Assembly: GCF_000012845.1 (NCBI RefSeq)
Contig: NC_009615.1
Span: 1,573,501-1,637,500 of the forward strand
Direction of reading: 5' to 3'
Origin: Parabacteroides distasonis ATCC 8503
Lineage (GTDB): Bacteria; Bacteroidota; Bacteroidia; Bacteroidales; Tannerellaceae
DNA: 64,000 bases
In this document: positions 32,854 through 41,891 of the stretch, piece by piece
Numbering within the stretch: position 1 is the first letter of the stretch
Layout of the letters: every line of letters begins with the position of its first letter
The notes under the pieces: generated by a model
Databases searched by the model: none
What the model saw: only the letters and a program-made list of their open reading frames with translations
What the model was told of the DNA's origin: nothing
Made by a program: the position numbers and the translations under genes

Positions 32854-34203
32854 ATGGCAAAACAAGGCACTATACTAGTTGTGGATGATAATAAAGGTAT
32901 CCTGACCGCCGTACAAATGCTGTTAGGAACTTGCTTCGAGAAGGTTATCACCATCTCTACCCCGAACAAGATAAAAAACACGCTGCACGACGAGAACGTG
33001 GATGTCGTATTGCTCGACATGAATTTCAGCGCCGGTATAAACAGCGGCAACGAGGGGTTGTTCTGGCTCTCCGAGATCAAGAAGGCTTATCCCTCGATAC
33101 AAGTCGTTCTCTTTACCGCCTACGCCGACATCGATCTGGCGGTACGAGGAATCAAGGAAGGGGCTACCGATTTCGTGGTAAAGCCTTGGGACAACGCTAA
33201 ATTATTGGAAACCTTGCAAGCCGCTTACCAAATCCGCTCGGCCAATCATAAAGGCGGTGTCGGCAACAAGCAGTTGGTATCCAAGGAAAGCGGTATGTTC
33301 TGGGGAGACAGCAACGCCATGCAGCAACTACGGATGCTGATAGAGAAAGTAGCCAAGACAGACGCCAATATATTAATCACGGGAGAGAACGGAACCGGTA
33401 AGGAAATGCTGGCCCGGGAAATACACCTGCTATCCCCCCGCAAGGATGAGGCCATGGTACCGGTGGATATGGGCGCTATCACGGAGACGCTGTTCGAGAG
33501 CGAGCTGTTCGGACACGTAAAAGGGGCCTTCACCGACGCCCGGACGGATCGCCCCGGTAAGTTCGAGGTAGCGAACAACGGAAGCTTGTTCCTCGACGAG
33601 ATCGGTAACCTGTCTTATCATCTGCAAGCCAAATTACTGACCGCCTTGCAACGCCGGAGCATCGTACGGGTAGGTAGCAATACCCCGATCCCCATCAATA
33701 TCCGCCTGATCTGCGCCACGAACCGGGACTTGCAGGAGATGGTACAGAAAGAGCAATTCCGCGAGGACTTGCTGTATCGTATCAATACGATACACGTAGA
33801 GATCCCGCCCTTGAGGGAGCGGCCGGAGGATATCGTACCGCTTGCTGAGATATTCATCACGAAATATACCAATATCTACGGTAAAAAGCCCATGGCCCTC
33901 ACCGACGACGCCAAGGAAAAGCTGAAAGCCCAACCTTGGCTGGGTAATATCCGCGAACTGGAACATACCGTGGAGAAAGCGATTATCATTGCCGATGGTG
34001 ATACTTTAGATGGCAGCAATTTCGATTTCCCTCGTAAGCGGGAGGCGCCCGTCAAGAATGACATCACTACGCTCGAGGAAATGGAGTATACTATGATCAA
34101 GGCCGCCATGGATAAATTTGGCGGTAATCTCTCGCTCGTGGCGAACCAGTTGGGTATCTCACGGCAAACGCTTTATAATAAGATCAAGCGGTATGAACTT
34201 TAA
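32854..34203 (+). CDS. Sigma-54-type response regulator (NtrC family)
   Basis: A 449-residue protein. The receiver domain (1-125) has the acidic pair VVDDN, phospho-Asp in VVLLDMNFSAG and the Lys in VVKPWDN. The AAA+ domain has Walker A GENGTGKEM, GAFTDA in the sigma-54 contact loop (instead of GAFTGA), Walker B LFLDEIGN and the Arg region NIRELEHTVEKA. A Fis-type HTH ends it (LVANQLGISRQTLYNKIKRY). It should activate sigma-54 promoters when phosphorylated by the kinase encoded immediately downstream. Targets are unknown; an envelope or nutrient role is possible. Confidence 0.93.
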   Translation: MAKQGTILVVDDNKGILTAVQMLLGTCFEKVITISTPNKIKNTLHDENVDVVLLDMNFSAGINSGNEGLFWLSEIKKAYPSIQVVLFTAYADIDLAVRGIKEGATDFVVKPWDNAKLLETLQAAYQIRSANHKGGVGNKQLVSKESGMFWGDSNAMQQLRMLIEKVAKTDANILITGENGTGKEMLAREIHLLSPRKDEAMVPVDMGAITETLFESELFGHVKGAFTDARTDRPGKFEVANNGSLFLDEIGNLSYHLQAKLLTALQRRSIVRVGSNTPIPINIRLICATNRDLQEMVQKEQFREDLLYRINTIHVEIPPLRERPEDIVPLAEIFITKYTNIYGKKPMALTDDAKEKLKAQPWLGNIRELEHTVEKAIIIADGDTLDGSNFDFPRKREAPVKNDITTLEEMEYTMIKAAMDKFGGNLSLVANQLGISRQTLYNKIKRYEL

Positions 34204-35512
34204 AGGCATTTATTACAGCCTCACCTTCCGCCTCGCCCTCGCTATCGGGCTGACGGCGGCACTCACCTACCAGGCCTTGGAGAAAGAATGGGGATGGTTC
34301 CTGTTCTTAGGCATCGGATGGCTGGCTGCCTTGCGGGGCATCAGCCTTTTGTTCAAGCGGAACGCGCAAAAGGTAGCCTTCATGTTCGACGCGATCGACA
34401 ATAGCGATTACGCCTTCAAGTACGCTACCCGGGGGCGCTCCTCCAACGACAAGCTGGTTAGCGAGTCCTTAAACCGCATCACCCAAATACTTTTTCAAGC
34501 GAAAGCCGAGGCGATCCAGAAAGAGAAATATTACGAGTTGATCATGAACCAAGTGAATACGGGTATCATCGTAGAAGATGATAAGGGCAATATTTTCCAG
34601 ACCAACAACGAGGCCTTGCGACTGCTGGGATTGACGGTCTTTACCCATGCCCGCCAGCTCGGACGTATCGACGAGAATCTAGAGCGCCTCATCAGCGACG
34701 TTCGTCCCGGCGAGAAACATCAGATCTCTTTTATCAACGAGCGGGGCACGGTACATCTCTCGGTCCGTGTCTCCGAGATGACGCTCCAAGAGAAACACGT
34801 CCGCATCATTGCGATCAATGATATCAACAGCGAGCTGGACGATAAGGAGATCGAGTCATGGATACGACTGACACGGGTCTTGACCCATGAGATCATGAAC
34901 TCCGTCACCCCTATCACCTCCTTGAGCGACACCTTGCTTTCCCTCCACCAGAATGTCGACGAGGAGATACGGGGCGGCTTGGAGGTAATCAGCTCTACCG
35001 GAAAGAGCTTGATCGCGTTCGTCGAGTCGTACCGTAAGTTTACACATATACCGACGCCTCAGCCCTCTTTATTCTACGTCAATAAGTTCGCCGAACGGCT
35101 CACGCGGTTGGCCCGCCACCACAATAACTACCCGAACATAACCATTCGTATCGACGTGGAACCGGAGGACTTGATCGTCTACGCCGACGAGAACCTGATC
35201 ACGCAAGTAGTCTTGAACCTCTTGAAGAACGCCATGCAAGCGATCGGGCACGAGCAAGAAAACGGCCTTATCTTGTTCAAGGCGTATTGCGACCCCAACG
35301 AGGCCGTTATCCTAGAAGTGACGAACAACGGCCCCATCATCCCCCCCGAGGAAGCCGAGCATATATTCGTGCCGTTCTTCACCACGAAAGAAGGTGGAAG
35401 CGGTATCGGGCTGTCCATCTCACGACAGATCATGCGCTTGTCCGGCGGCAGCATCGCATTGAGAAGCAACCCGGCCCAGCGGCAGACCACCTTCGTGTTG
35501 ACATTCCCGTAG
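34193..35512 (+). CDS. Membrane sensor histidine kinase, NtrB-like partner
   Basis: A 439-residue protein from MNFKGIYYSLTFRLALAIGL. Two close N-terminal helices (about 10-55) are followed by a PAS-like domain (IIVEDDKGNIFQTNNEALRL), an atypical H-box (RVLTHEIMNSVTPITSLSDT, with the phospho-His) and HATPase (NLLKNAMQAIG, TTKEGGSGIGLSISRQIM). Its ATG overlaps the regulator stop by 11 bp, so the two form a cognate pair. The signal is unknown; the short loop between the helices suggests sensing in the membrane or cytoplasm. Confidence 0.92.
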   Translation: MNFKGIYYSLTFRLALAIGLTAALTYQALEKEWGWFLFLGIGWLAALRGISLLFKRNAQKVAFMFDAIDNSDYAFKYATRGRSSNDKLVSESLNRITQILFQAKAEAIQKEKYYELIMNQVNTGIIVEDDKGNIFQTNNEALRLLGLTVFTHARQLGRIDENLERLISDVRPGEKHQISFINERGTVHLSVRVSEMTLQEKHVRIIAINDINSELDDKEIESWIRLTRVLTHEIMNSVTPITSLSDTLLSLHQNVDEEIRGGLEVISSTGKSLIAFVESYRKFTHIPTPQPSLFYVNKFAERLTRLARHHNNYPNITIRIDVEPEDLIVYADENLITQVVLNLLKNAMQAIGHEQENGLILFKAYCDPNEAVILEVTNNGPIIPPEEAEHIFVPFFTTKEGGSGIGLSISRQIMRLSGGSIALRSNPAQRQTTFVLTFP

Positions 35513-35514
35513 CT

Positions 35515-35790
35515 CGTTTACCGTATCCGCATAAACGCGGACACGCGGCCGGGCGGATACGCGGACACACAAGCCCGGATACACGGGCGCGACCGTACGG
35601 GTACACCCGCGTATCCGTACAGCTACATCTTTGTATCCGAGTAGCTACATCTTTGTATCCGGGCAGCTACATCTTTGTAGCCGAGTAGTTACATCTTTGT
35701 AGCCGTACGGATACGGACGGACAGCCGGGCAGCTACAAGAGGACAGCCGTACGGATACCCGCCATCGGCCGTACGAACGTATTTCCGGCC
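35515..35790. repeat. Repeat-rich spacer with a four-copy 22-bp tandem array
   Basis: This 347-bp spacer has no gene. Its core is four 22-bp units at 35621-35642, 35643-35664, 35665-35686 and 35687-35708, each near AGCTACATCTTTGTATCCG plus AGT or GGC. Each unit can fold into a small hairpin (GCTACA, TCTT, TGTAGC). Around it, GTATCCG, CGGATAC, CGTACGG and GGACA words recur in both orientations from 35521 to 35780. The mntH start is at 35860 and a weak TATCTTTA box lies near 35819. Function unknown. Confidence 0.85.
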
Positions 35791-35859
35791 ACCGTTGGGT
35801 AACAACGAAACTATTCGTATCTTTACGCTGTTTTTTAATTTAAAAGTATCTATACAAAC

Positions 35860-37113
35860 ATGAACTTACTAGACAAACTGAAGATCAACCACCGCCCCCG
35901 CTCCGGGGCATTGGATTTGCTAAAATATATCGGCCCCGGATTACTTGTCACCGTAGGCTTTATCGATCCCGGAAACTGGGCGACGAATCTCGCGGCAGGC
36001 TCCGAGTTCGGCTACGCCCTCCTGTGGGTCGTCACCTTCTCGTCCGTCATGCTGATCATTATCCAGCACAACGTGGCCCACCTCGGTATCGTGACCGGCC
36101 TCTGCCTCTCGGAGGCGACCAACAAATACATGCCGCGCGTGCTAAGCCGCCCGATCCTAGGATCGGCCATGCTCGCCAGCGTATCCACCTCCCTCGCCGA
36201 GATACTCGGTGGAGCCATCGCCCTCCGGATGCTGTTCGGTATGCCGATCAAGGCGGGAGCGGTGATCGTCACCATCGTATGCCTCGCCATGCTATTCAGT
36301 AATACATACAGCAAGACCGAACGCTGGATCATCACGTTCGTGTCCATTATCGGGCTCTCGTTCCTATACGAGCTGGCGTTGGTCGACGTAGACTGGGGGC
36401 AGGCCGTGGTAGGCTGGGTGAAACCCACCTTCCCCGAGAACTCCATGCTGATCATCATGAGCGTACTGGGAGCCGTCGTGATGCCTCACAACCTGTTCCT
36501 GCACTCGGAGGTGATACAGAGCCGGGAATGGAACCTAGAGGACGAGTCGGTCATCAAGAAACAACTGAAGTACGAGTTCTACGACACGCTCCTGTCCATG
36601 GTGATCGGCTGGGCGATCAACTCGGCGATGATCATCTTGGCCGCCTCTACCTTCTTCAAGCAAAACATCGCCGTAGACGAGCTGGACCAAGCGCAACAGT
36701 TATTGGTACCCCTCGTAGGAAACAACGCCGGGGTGATTTTCGCCGCCGCCCTATTACTGGCGGGTATCTCCTCGACCATCACATCCGGTATCGCCGGGGC
36801 TTCCATCTTCGCCGGATTCTATGGCGAGGCGTACAATCATACCGACCTCCACTCAAAGCTGGGAGTCCTGCTATCGTTCGTCCCCGCCTTGGCCATCATA
36901 TTCCTGATCGGCGATCCGTTCAAGGGATTGATCCTGTCGCAGATGTTGTTGAGCGTGCAATTGCCGATCACGGTCTTCACGCAAGTGTACCTCACTTCCA
37001 GCAAGAAGGTCATGGGTGTCTACGCGAACAGCCGCTCTACGACCATCATCCTCTTGCTGTTGGGAACGATGGTAACCGTCCTAAATATAGCCCTGCTCAT
37101 CAGCCTATTTTAA
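35860..37113 (+). CDS. mntH: Nramp-family divalent metal transporter
   Basis: A 417-residue protein with about 11 helices. The metal-site motifs are canonical: DPGN in helix 1 (VGFIDPGNWATNLAAG) and MPHN in helix 6 (GAVVMPHNLFLHSEV), where Met favours Mn2+ and Fe2+ over Mg2+. It imports Mn2+ or Fe2+ with protons. The gene is single, preceded by the unusual repeat spacer, where metal-dependent control would be expected, but no MntR- or Fur-like operator was recognised. Confidence 0.93.
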   Translation: MNLLDKLKINHRPRSGALDLLKYIGPGLLVTVGFIDPGNWATNLAAGSEFGYALLWVVTFSSVMLIIIQHNVAHLGIVTGLCLSEATNKYMPRVLSRPILGSAMLASVSTSLAEILGGAIALRMLFGMPIKAGAVIVTIVCLAMLFSNTYSKTERWIITFVSIIGLSFLYELALVDVDWGQAVVGWVKPTFPENSMLIIMSVLGAVVMPHNLFLHSEVIQSREWNLEDESVIKKQLKYEFYDTLLSMVIGWAINSAMIILAASTFFKQNIAVDELDQAQQLLVPLVGNNAGVIFAAALLLAGISSTITSGIAGASIFAGFYGEAYNHTDLHSKLGVLLSFVPALAIIFLIGDPFKGLILSQMLLSVQLPITVFTQVYLTSSKKVMGVYANSRSTTIILLLLGTMVTVLNIALLISLF

Positions 37114-37124
37114 AAAGAAATCGC

Positions 37125-37132
37125 TACCTTTG
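37125..37132 (+). promoter_or_regulatory. -7 box for glnS
   Basis: TACCTTTG fits TAnnTTTG. It lies 12 bp after the mntH stop and 34 bp before the glnS start. Confidence 0.6.
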
Positions 37133-37165
37133 CCCCATTCGAAGAAAAACTATCAATTTTTAAGT

Positions 37166-38905
37166 ATGAGCGATATCAATACAAACGAAGAAGAAGGCAA
37201 GAAGAACCTGAATTTCATTGAGGCAGCCGTAGAGAAAGATTTAGCGGAAGGCAAGAACGGAGGACGTGTACAAACCCGTTTCCCGCCCGAGCCCAACGGA
37301 TACCTTCACATCGGCCACGCGAAGGCCATTTGCCTAGATTTCGGCATCGCTGAACGCCATGGCGGTATCTGCAACCTCCGTTTCGACGACACGAACCCGA
37401 CGAAGGAGGATGAGGAATACGTGGAGGCGATCAAGGAGGATATCCAATGGCTGGGATATCAGTGGGGAAATATTTATTACGCGTCCGACTACTTCCAGCA
37501 ATTGTGGGATTTCGCGATCCGCCTCATCGAGGAAGGTAAAGCATATATTGACGAGCAGACATCCGAACAAATAGCCCAGCAAAAGGGCACGCCTACACAA
37601 CCGGGCATCGAGAGCCCGTATCGCAACCGTCCGATCGAGGAAAGCCTAGCTCTCTTCAAGAAGATGAACACGGGTGAGATAGCGGAAGGTGCCATGGTAC
37701 TTCGCGCGAAGATAGACATGGCAAACCCGAACATGCACTTCCGCGATCCGATCATCTATCGGGTGGTTAACCATCCGCACCATCGTACGGGTACGACGTG
37801 GAAAGCGTATCCGATGTACGACTTCGCCCACGGACAGAGCGATTTCTTCGAGGGCGTGACGCATTCCTTGTGTACCTTGGAGTTTGTCGTACACCGTCCT
37901 CTGTATGATTTGTTTATCGATTGGCTAAAGGAAGGCGAGGACTTGAACGACAACCGCCCCCGACAGACTGAGTTCAACAAATTGAACCTAAGCTACACGC
38001 TGATGAGCAAGCGTAACCTGCTTACATTGGTAAAAGAGAACTTGGTAAACGGCTGGGATGATCCCCGTATGCCGACCATCTGCGGTTTCCGCCGCCGGGG
38101 TTACTCTCCGGAGTCTATCCGTAAGTTCATCGACAAGATCGGTTATACGACTTACGACGCCCTGAACGAGTTCGCCTTGCTGGAAAGCGCCGTACGCGAG
38201 GATCTGAATGCCCGCGCCATCCGTGTATCCGCCGTGATCAATCCGGTGAAACTGATTATCACCAACTATCCGGAAGGACAGGTGGAGGAGCTGGAAGCGA
38301 TCAACAACCCGGAAGATCCGGAAGCCGGCAGCCATACGATCGAGTTCAGCCGTGAGTTGTGGATGGAACGTGAGGATTTCATGGAAGACGCTCCCAAGAA
38401 ATATTTCCGGATGACACCGGGACAGGAAGTTCGTCTGAAGAACGCCTATATCGTAAAATGTACGGGCTGCAAGAAAGACGAGAACGGTGAGATTACCGAG
38501 GTATATTGCGAATACGATCCGAATACCCGTAGCGGTATGCCGGACGCTAACCGTAAAGTAAAAGGTACCTTGCACTGGGTAAGCTGCGCCCATTGCCAAA
38601 AAGCGGAAGTACGCTTATACGACCGCCTTTGGAAGGTGGAGAACCCCAGAGACGAATTGGCCGCTATCCGGGAGGAGAAGAATTGCTCCCCGCTAGAGGC
38701 CATGAAGGAAATCATCAACCCGAACTCCTTGGAGATCCGGAAAAACTGTTACGTAGAGAAGTTCGTGGCTACCTTGCCCAAGCTTTCCTACCTTCAATTC
38801 CAGCGTATCGGCTATTTCAACATAGATAGCGAATCCACCCCCGACAACTTGGTATTCAACCGTACCGTAGGGCTAAAAGACACGTGGAGCAAGATTAATA
38901 AATAA
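37166..38905 (+). CDS. glnS: Glutaminyl-tRNA synthetase
   Basis: A 579-residue class Ic synthetase from MSDINTNEEEGKKNLNFIEA. The ATP-site motifs are PPEPNGYLHIGHAKAICLDF (HIGH) and YTLMSKRNLL (KMSKR equivalent). The C-terminal beta-barrel anticodon-binding domains follow (RVSAVINPVKLIITN and the rest). It charges tRNA(Gln) directly, so the organism does not need the transamidation route for Gln. An earlier ATG at 37130 would extend into the promoter box and is rejected. Confidence 0.96.
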   Translation: MSDINTNEEEGKKNLNFIEAAVEKDLAEGKNGGRVQTRFPPEPNGYLHIGHAKAICLDFGIAERHGGICNLRFDDTNPTKEDEEYVEAIKEDIQWLGYQWGNIYYASDYFQQLWDFAIRLIEEGKAYIDEQTSEQIAQQKGTPTQPGIESPYRNRPIEESLALFKKMNTGEIAEGAMVLRAKIDMANPNMHFRDPIIYRVVNHPHHRTGTTWKAYPMYDFAHGQSDFFEGVTHSLCTLEFVVHRPLYDLFIDWLKEGEDLNDNRPRQTEFNKLNLSYTLMSKRNLLTLVKENLVNGWDDPRMPTICGFRRRGYSPESIRKFIDKIGYTTYDALNEFALLESAVREDLNARAIRVSAVINPVKLIITNYPEGQVEELEAINNPEDPEAGSHTIEFSRELWMEREDFMEDAPKKYFRMTPGQEVRLKNAYIVKCTGCKKDENGEITEVYCEYDPNTRSGMPDANRKVKGTLHWVSCAHCQKAEVRLYDRLWKVENPRDELAAIREEKNCSPLEAMKEIINPNSLEIRKNCYVEKFVATLPKLSYLQFQRIGYFNIDSESTPDNLVFNRTVGLKDTWSKINK

Positions 38906-38915
38906 AGAATAGTAA

Positions 38916-40373
38916 ATGAAAAAAGACGATATCTCACGCTTGTTACAACATTATCTTTCAGCGAAGGAAGAGGGTAAGGAGCCTTATTTCGACGCTGATC
39001 AAATCGATGAAATGTTGGACAGCTTTGAAGATTCGAACGATTATACTTACTTTGATGAAGTCTTAGCCCTCGGGCTAAAGCTTCATCCCGGTAATTCCGC
39101 CTTGCAAATCAAGAAAGGCAGGCAATTCGCGTATAACGAGGATTATGAGAGCGCTCTCGCTCTGCTCGAGAATATAGCGGAGACTGATAACCAAGATCTG
39201 GATATGTTAAAAATGGAATGCTATTGCTCGCTCAACCAATATCCCAAGGTTCTGGAGATCACGGAAGAGTTGATCACTAGGGATTGTGACTATTTGGAGG
39301 AAGTCTTCGAGTACATCTCCCCCATCCTGAATGATTTAGACATGAACAAAGAGGCCCGCGATTTCGTGGACCGTGGCTTGGCTTTATTTCCGGATAACTT
39401 GATCCTTAAGAATGAGCTTTGCTACATCCTCGAGACGGAAGGAGACGTTCCCCGGGCGATCAAGTTATGTAATGAGCTAATCGATAAGAATCCTTTCTCA
39501 TACGAGTATTGGTTTACGTTGGGAAGGCTACATTCCATGGTTGGCGATTACGAGAAAGCGATCGAGGCTTTCGACTTCGCCTTGACGTGTGATGATTCCG
39601 ATACGGAACTGAAAATATTGAAAGCGTACTGCCTGTATATGAACGAGAGCTATGAGAAGGCGATCGAGGAATATCAAGAAATCGAGGGTGATGAGGAGGT
39701 GATGCGCCGTATCTCTCCACTCATGGCGGAATGTTATATGAAGCTGGAGCAATATGAGAAGGCTTACCAACTGCTTTCCACGATCATAAACGATCCGGAT
39801 ATGGAGGATGGGCCGACCAATTATATCAATTATATCCGTTGTTGTACCGAGACCGGACGTGACAACGAGGCTTCCAACAAGTTATTCAAGGCGGCGCAAT
39901 TGTATCCGAACAATGTCCGTCTCCTTTCTCTTTTAGCGCTTTGCTTGCTTGATAGCGGGAAAAAGGAGGAGGCTATCGAAATTACGAATAAGATATTCAA
40001 GATCATCGATAGCAATAGTATCGATCCGGAAACTCAAGAGGAATGCAACAGCTTGATTCATGCCGGGGAATATTTGCTTTCTAAGGGAGAGGTAGACAAG
40101 GCGATCTCTTATTACAAGAAAGTCCTTCAAATCAACCCGAAGACCCCGCTGATTCATATCCATTTGGCTATGGCTTATCTGCATAACAAGGATCTGGAGA
40201 ATTTCACAGATCATGTCAGCCAAATATCCGAAGATGATCTTTTCCGCTTGTTTCGCAAATTTGGATCGGACATGTTCGCTGACTTTACCATCGATCCCGA
40301 TAAAGAGAAGAAACATATCCAACCCGAGGATCTGGTAAAAGAGTTTTTAAAGAATAAAGATAACAGTAATTAG
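38916..40373 (+). CDS. Tetratricopeptide repeat protein
   Basis: A 485-residue soluble protein made largely of TPR helices, such as YEYWFTLGRLHSMVGDYEKA and the following residues, GEVDKAISYYKKVLQINPKT, and others from about residue 60 to 440. No signal peptide or catalytic domain is visible. It probably serves as a protein-interaction scaffold. It starts 11 bp after glnS and is followed 18 bp later by a DUF368 gene, so glnS, this gene and DUF368 may be one unit. Confidence 0.85.
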   Translation: MKKDDISRLLQHYLSAKEEGKEPYFDADQIDEMLDSFEDSNDYTYFDEVLALGLKLHPGNSALQIKKGRQFAYNEDYESALALLENIAETDNQDLDMLKMECYCSLNQYPKVLEITEELITRDCDYLEEVFEYISPILNDLDMNKEARDFVDRGLALFPDNLILKNELCYILETEGDVPRAIKLCNELIDKNPFSYEYWFTLGRLHSMVGDYEKAIEAFDFALTCDDSDTELKILKAYCLYMNESYEKAIEEYQEIEGDEEVMRRISPLMAECYMKLEQYEKAYQLLSTIINDPDMEDGPTNYINYIRCCTETGRDNEASNKLFKAAQLYPNNVRLLSLLALCLLDSGKKEEAIEITNKIFKIIDSNSIDPETQEECNSLIHAGEYLLSKGEVDKAISYYKKVLQINPKTPLIHIHLAMAYLHNKDLENFTDHVSQISEDDLFRLFRKFGSDMFADFTIDPDKEKKHIQPEDLVKEFLKNKDNSN

Positions 40374-40390
40374 ACAATTAATAATGTAAT

Positions 40391-41308
40391 ATGCCTAACA
40401 AACGAAATCTCAAGGACTACGGTTTTTTAGTATTAAAAGGTATGGGTATGGGAGCGGCGGATGTCGTTCCCGGTGTGTCGGGAGGAACGATCGCCTTTAT
40501 CGTAGGTATCTACGAGGAACTGATCGACTCTATCAAAAGTATTAACGGGACGACATTGAAACAATTATTCACGGGGAAAATAGCGGCCTTCTGGAAAGGG
40601 ATCAACGCTAATTTCTTGCTTTCTATCGTGGCCGGTATCGGTATCAGCATATTCTCGCTGGCGAAGATCATTACGTATCTCTTGGTGTATCACCCGATCT
40701 TGGTATGGTCTTTTTTCTTTGGCTTGGTGCTGGCCTCTACTTGGTTCGTCTCTAAGGATATCAAGCAATGGAACTGGAAGACGATCTTGAGTTTCGTTGT
40801 CGGGGCGATGATCGCTTTTTATATCACCGTGGCGACTCCCGCCGAGACTCCGAGTAATTTACTCTTTATCTTCCTCTGTGGGGCGATCGCTATTTGCGCC
40901 ATGATCTTGCCGGGTATCTCGGGTAGCTTTATCTTAGTGTTGCTCGGAAAATACTTCTATATCATGGAGGCGGTCAAGACGTTTAACGTTCCCGTTATGT
41001 TGGTGTTTATAGGGGGTGCGGCTATTGGTATCACGACGTTCTCCCGCGTGTTGTCATTCGCCCTTCGTAAATTCCATGATATAACGATCGCCGTATTGGC
41101 CGGATTCATGTTGGGTTCGCTTAACAAGGTATGGCCTTGGAAAGAAACGATCGAGACCTATGTGGATAGCCATGGCATGACCAAGCCGTTGGTTGAGGCG
41201 AATATCGCTCCGAATCAGTTTGTTTGGGAGGCCGTCGGATTGATGATCTTAGGTTTCGGGATCGTATATTTCCTAGAAAAGCTCTCACAAAAAAGCGCTA
41301 AGGCGTAA
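40391..41308 (+). CDS. DUF368 membrane protein (candidate polyprenyl-phosphate translocase)
   Basis: A 305-residue protein with 8-9 helices. It shows the DUF368 hallmark MGAADVVPGVSGGTIAFIVG and the internal echo ICAMILPGISGSFILVLLGK. DUF368 proteins such as PopT have been linked to returning undecaprenyl phosphate to the inner leaflet. That fits a capsule-rich organism with a high demand for this carrier, but the role here is inferred from family. It is followed by inverted words that probably terminate the transcript. Confidence 0.88.
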   Translation: MPNKRNLKDYGFLVLKGMGMGAADVVPGVSGGTIAFIVGIYEELIDSIKSINGTTLKQLFTGKIAAFWKGINANFLLSIVAGIGISIFSLAKIITYLLVYHPILVWSFFFGLVLASTWFVSKDIKQWNWKTILSFVVGAMIAFYITVATPAETPSNLLFIFLCGAIAICAMILPGISGSFILVLLGKYFYIMEAVKTFNVPVMLVFIGGAAIGITTFSRVLSFALRKFHDITIAVLAGFMLGSLNKVWPWKETIETYVDSHGMTKPLVEANIAPNQFVWEAVGLMILGFGIVYFLEKLSQKSAKA

Positions 41309-41314
41309 CCCAAT

Positions 41315-41402
41315 ATTACAATGGGCATTATAAGGAGATTACAATGCCCATTATAAGATGGTAAGAATGGGCATTGTAAAGAGCTTACGATGCCCATTCT
41401 TA
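41315..41402. repeat. Four alternating near-palindromic units around ATGGGCAT / ATGCCCAT
   Basis: Units lie at about 41315-41334, 41337-41357, 41360-41381 and 41383-41402, with GGG and CCC centres alternating. Units 3 and 4 (TAAGAATGGGCATTGTAA facing TTACGATGCCCATTCTTA) make a strong stem. The set lies just after the DUF368 gene and may act as terminator. Confidence 0.75.
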
Positions 41403-41476
41403 TTTGCCTACATTTTATCATCGCACATCGTACTTTTCCAATAAGCGAAATCCTCTCTATACCAATAAAGTGATAA

Positions 41477-41584
41477 AGAAGTATCAAAAGTAACTATAAC
41501 CGTACCCTAGTCGCCGAGGTGTTAAATATCAGTAGAAAGACGCTATTCAACAAAATGAAACGTTATAATCTTGGCAACGAGTAA
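41477..41584 (+). pseudogene. C-terminal remnant of an NtrC-type regulator (Fis HTH)
   Basis: An open stretch without a start codon encodes RSIKSNYNRTLVAEVLNISR followed by KTLFNKMKRYNLGNE and TAA. This is the Fis-type HTH that ends sigma-54 response regulators; compare LVANQLGISRQTLYNKIKRY at the end of the intact regulator near 34200. Stops lie directly upstream in the frame (41471-41476), so only the tail of a former gene remains. Confidence 0.8.
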
Positions 41585-41592
41585 TTTTTTAC

Positions 41593-41600
41593 TAACTTTG
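41593..41600 (+). promoter_or_regulatory. -7 box for the 2-oxoacid oxidoreductase operon
   Basis: TAACTTTG fits TAnnTTTG and lies 49 bp before the first gene of the operon. Confidence 0.65.
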
Positions 41601-41649
41601 ATGCCTCAATAGAAATGTGTTACATTTAGATTTTAAATAAACAAGTATT

Positions 41650-41877
41650 ATGGCGAAAATAAAAGGAGCTGTTGTTGTAAACACAGAGCGCTGCAAGGGA
41701 TGTAACCTTTGTGTAGTAGCCTGCCCGTCGGATGTACTGGAGTTGCACCCACGAGAAGTAAACAACAAGGGGTATCACTATGTGTACATGAAGAACCCGG
41801 ACGCATGTATCGGTTGCGCTAGTTGCGGGTTAGTTTGTCCGGACGGTTGTCTAACGATCTACAAAGTAAAAATATAA
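41650..41877 (+). CDS. vorD: 2-oxoacid:ferredoxin oxidoreductase delta subunit (2x[4Fe-4S])
   Basis: A 75-residue ferredoxin-like subunit with two CxxCxxCxxxCP motifs (ERCKGCNLCVVACP and DACIGCASCGLVCP). It passes electrons between the TPP subunit and ferredoxin. It heads an operon with the alpha, beta and gamma subunits of a VOR/KOR-type enzyme and ends 14 bp before the alpha gene. Confidence 0.92.
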   Translation: MAKIKGAVVVNTERCKGCNLCVVACPSDVLELHPREVNNKGYHYVYMKNPDACIGCASCGLVCPDGCLTIYKVKI

Positions 41878-41891
41878 AGTTATATCAAGAT

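Noticed and set aside
35621..35708. Tandem 22-bp array considered as a CRISPR
   Set aside because: Units are directly contiguous with no variable spacers and no cas genes are near.
36528..37163. Plus-strand open frame (211 codons) overlapping mntH
   Set aside because: Shifted frame inside mntH, rich in Arg and His as expected for a shadow frame; mntH motifs are intact.
37988..38599. Minus-strand open frame (203 codons) opposite glnS
   Set aside because: Antisense shadow of glnS; composition follows the glnS codons.
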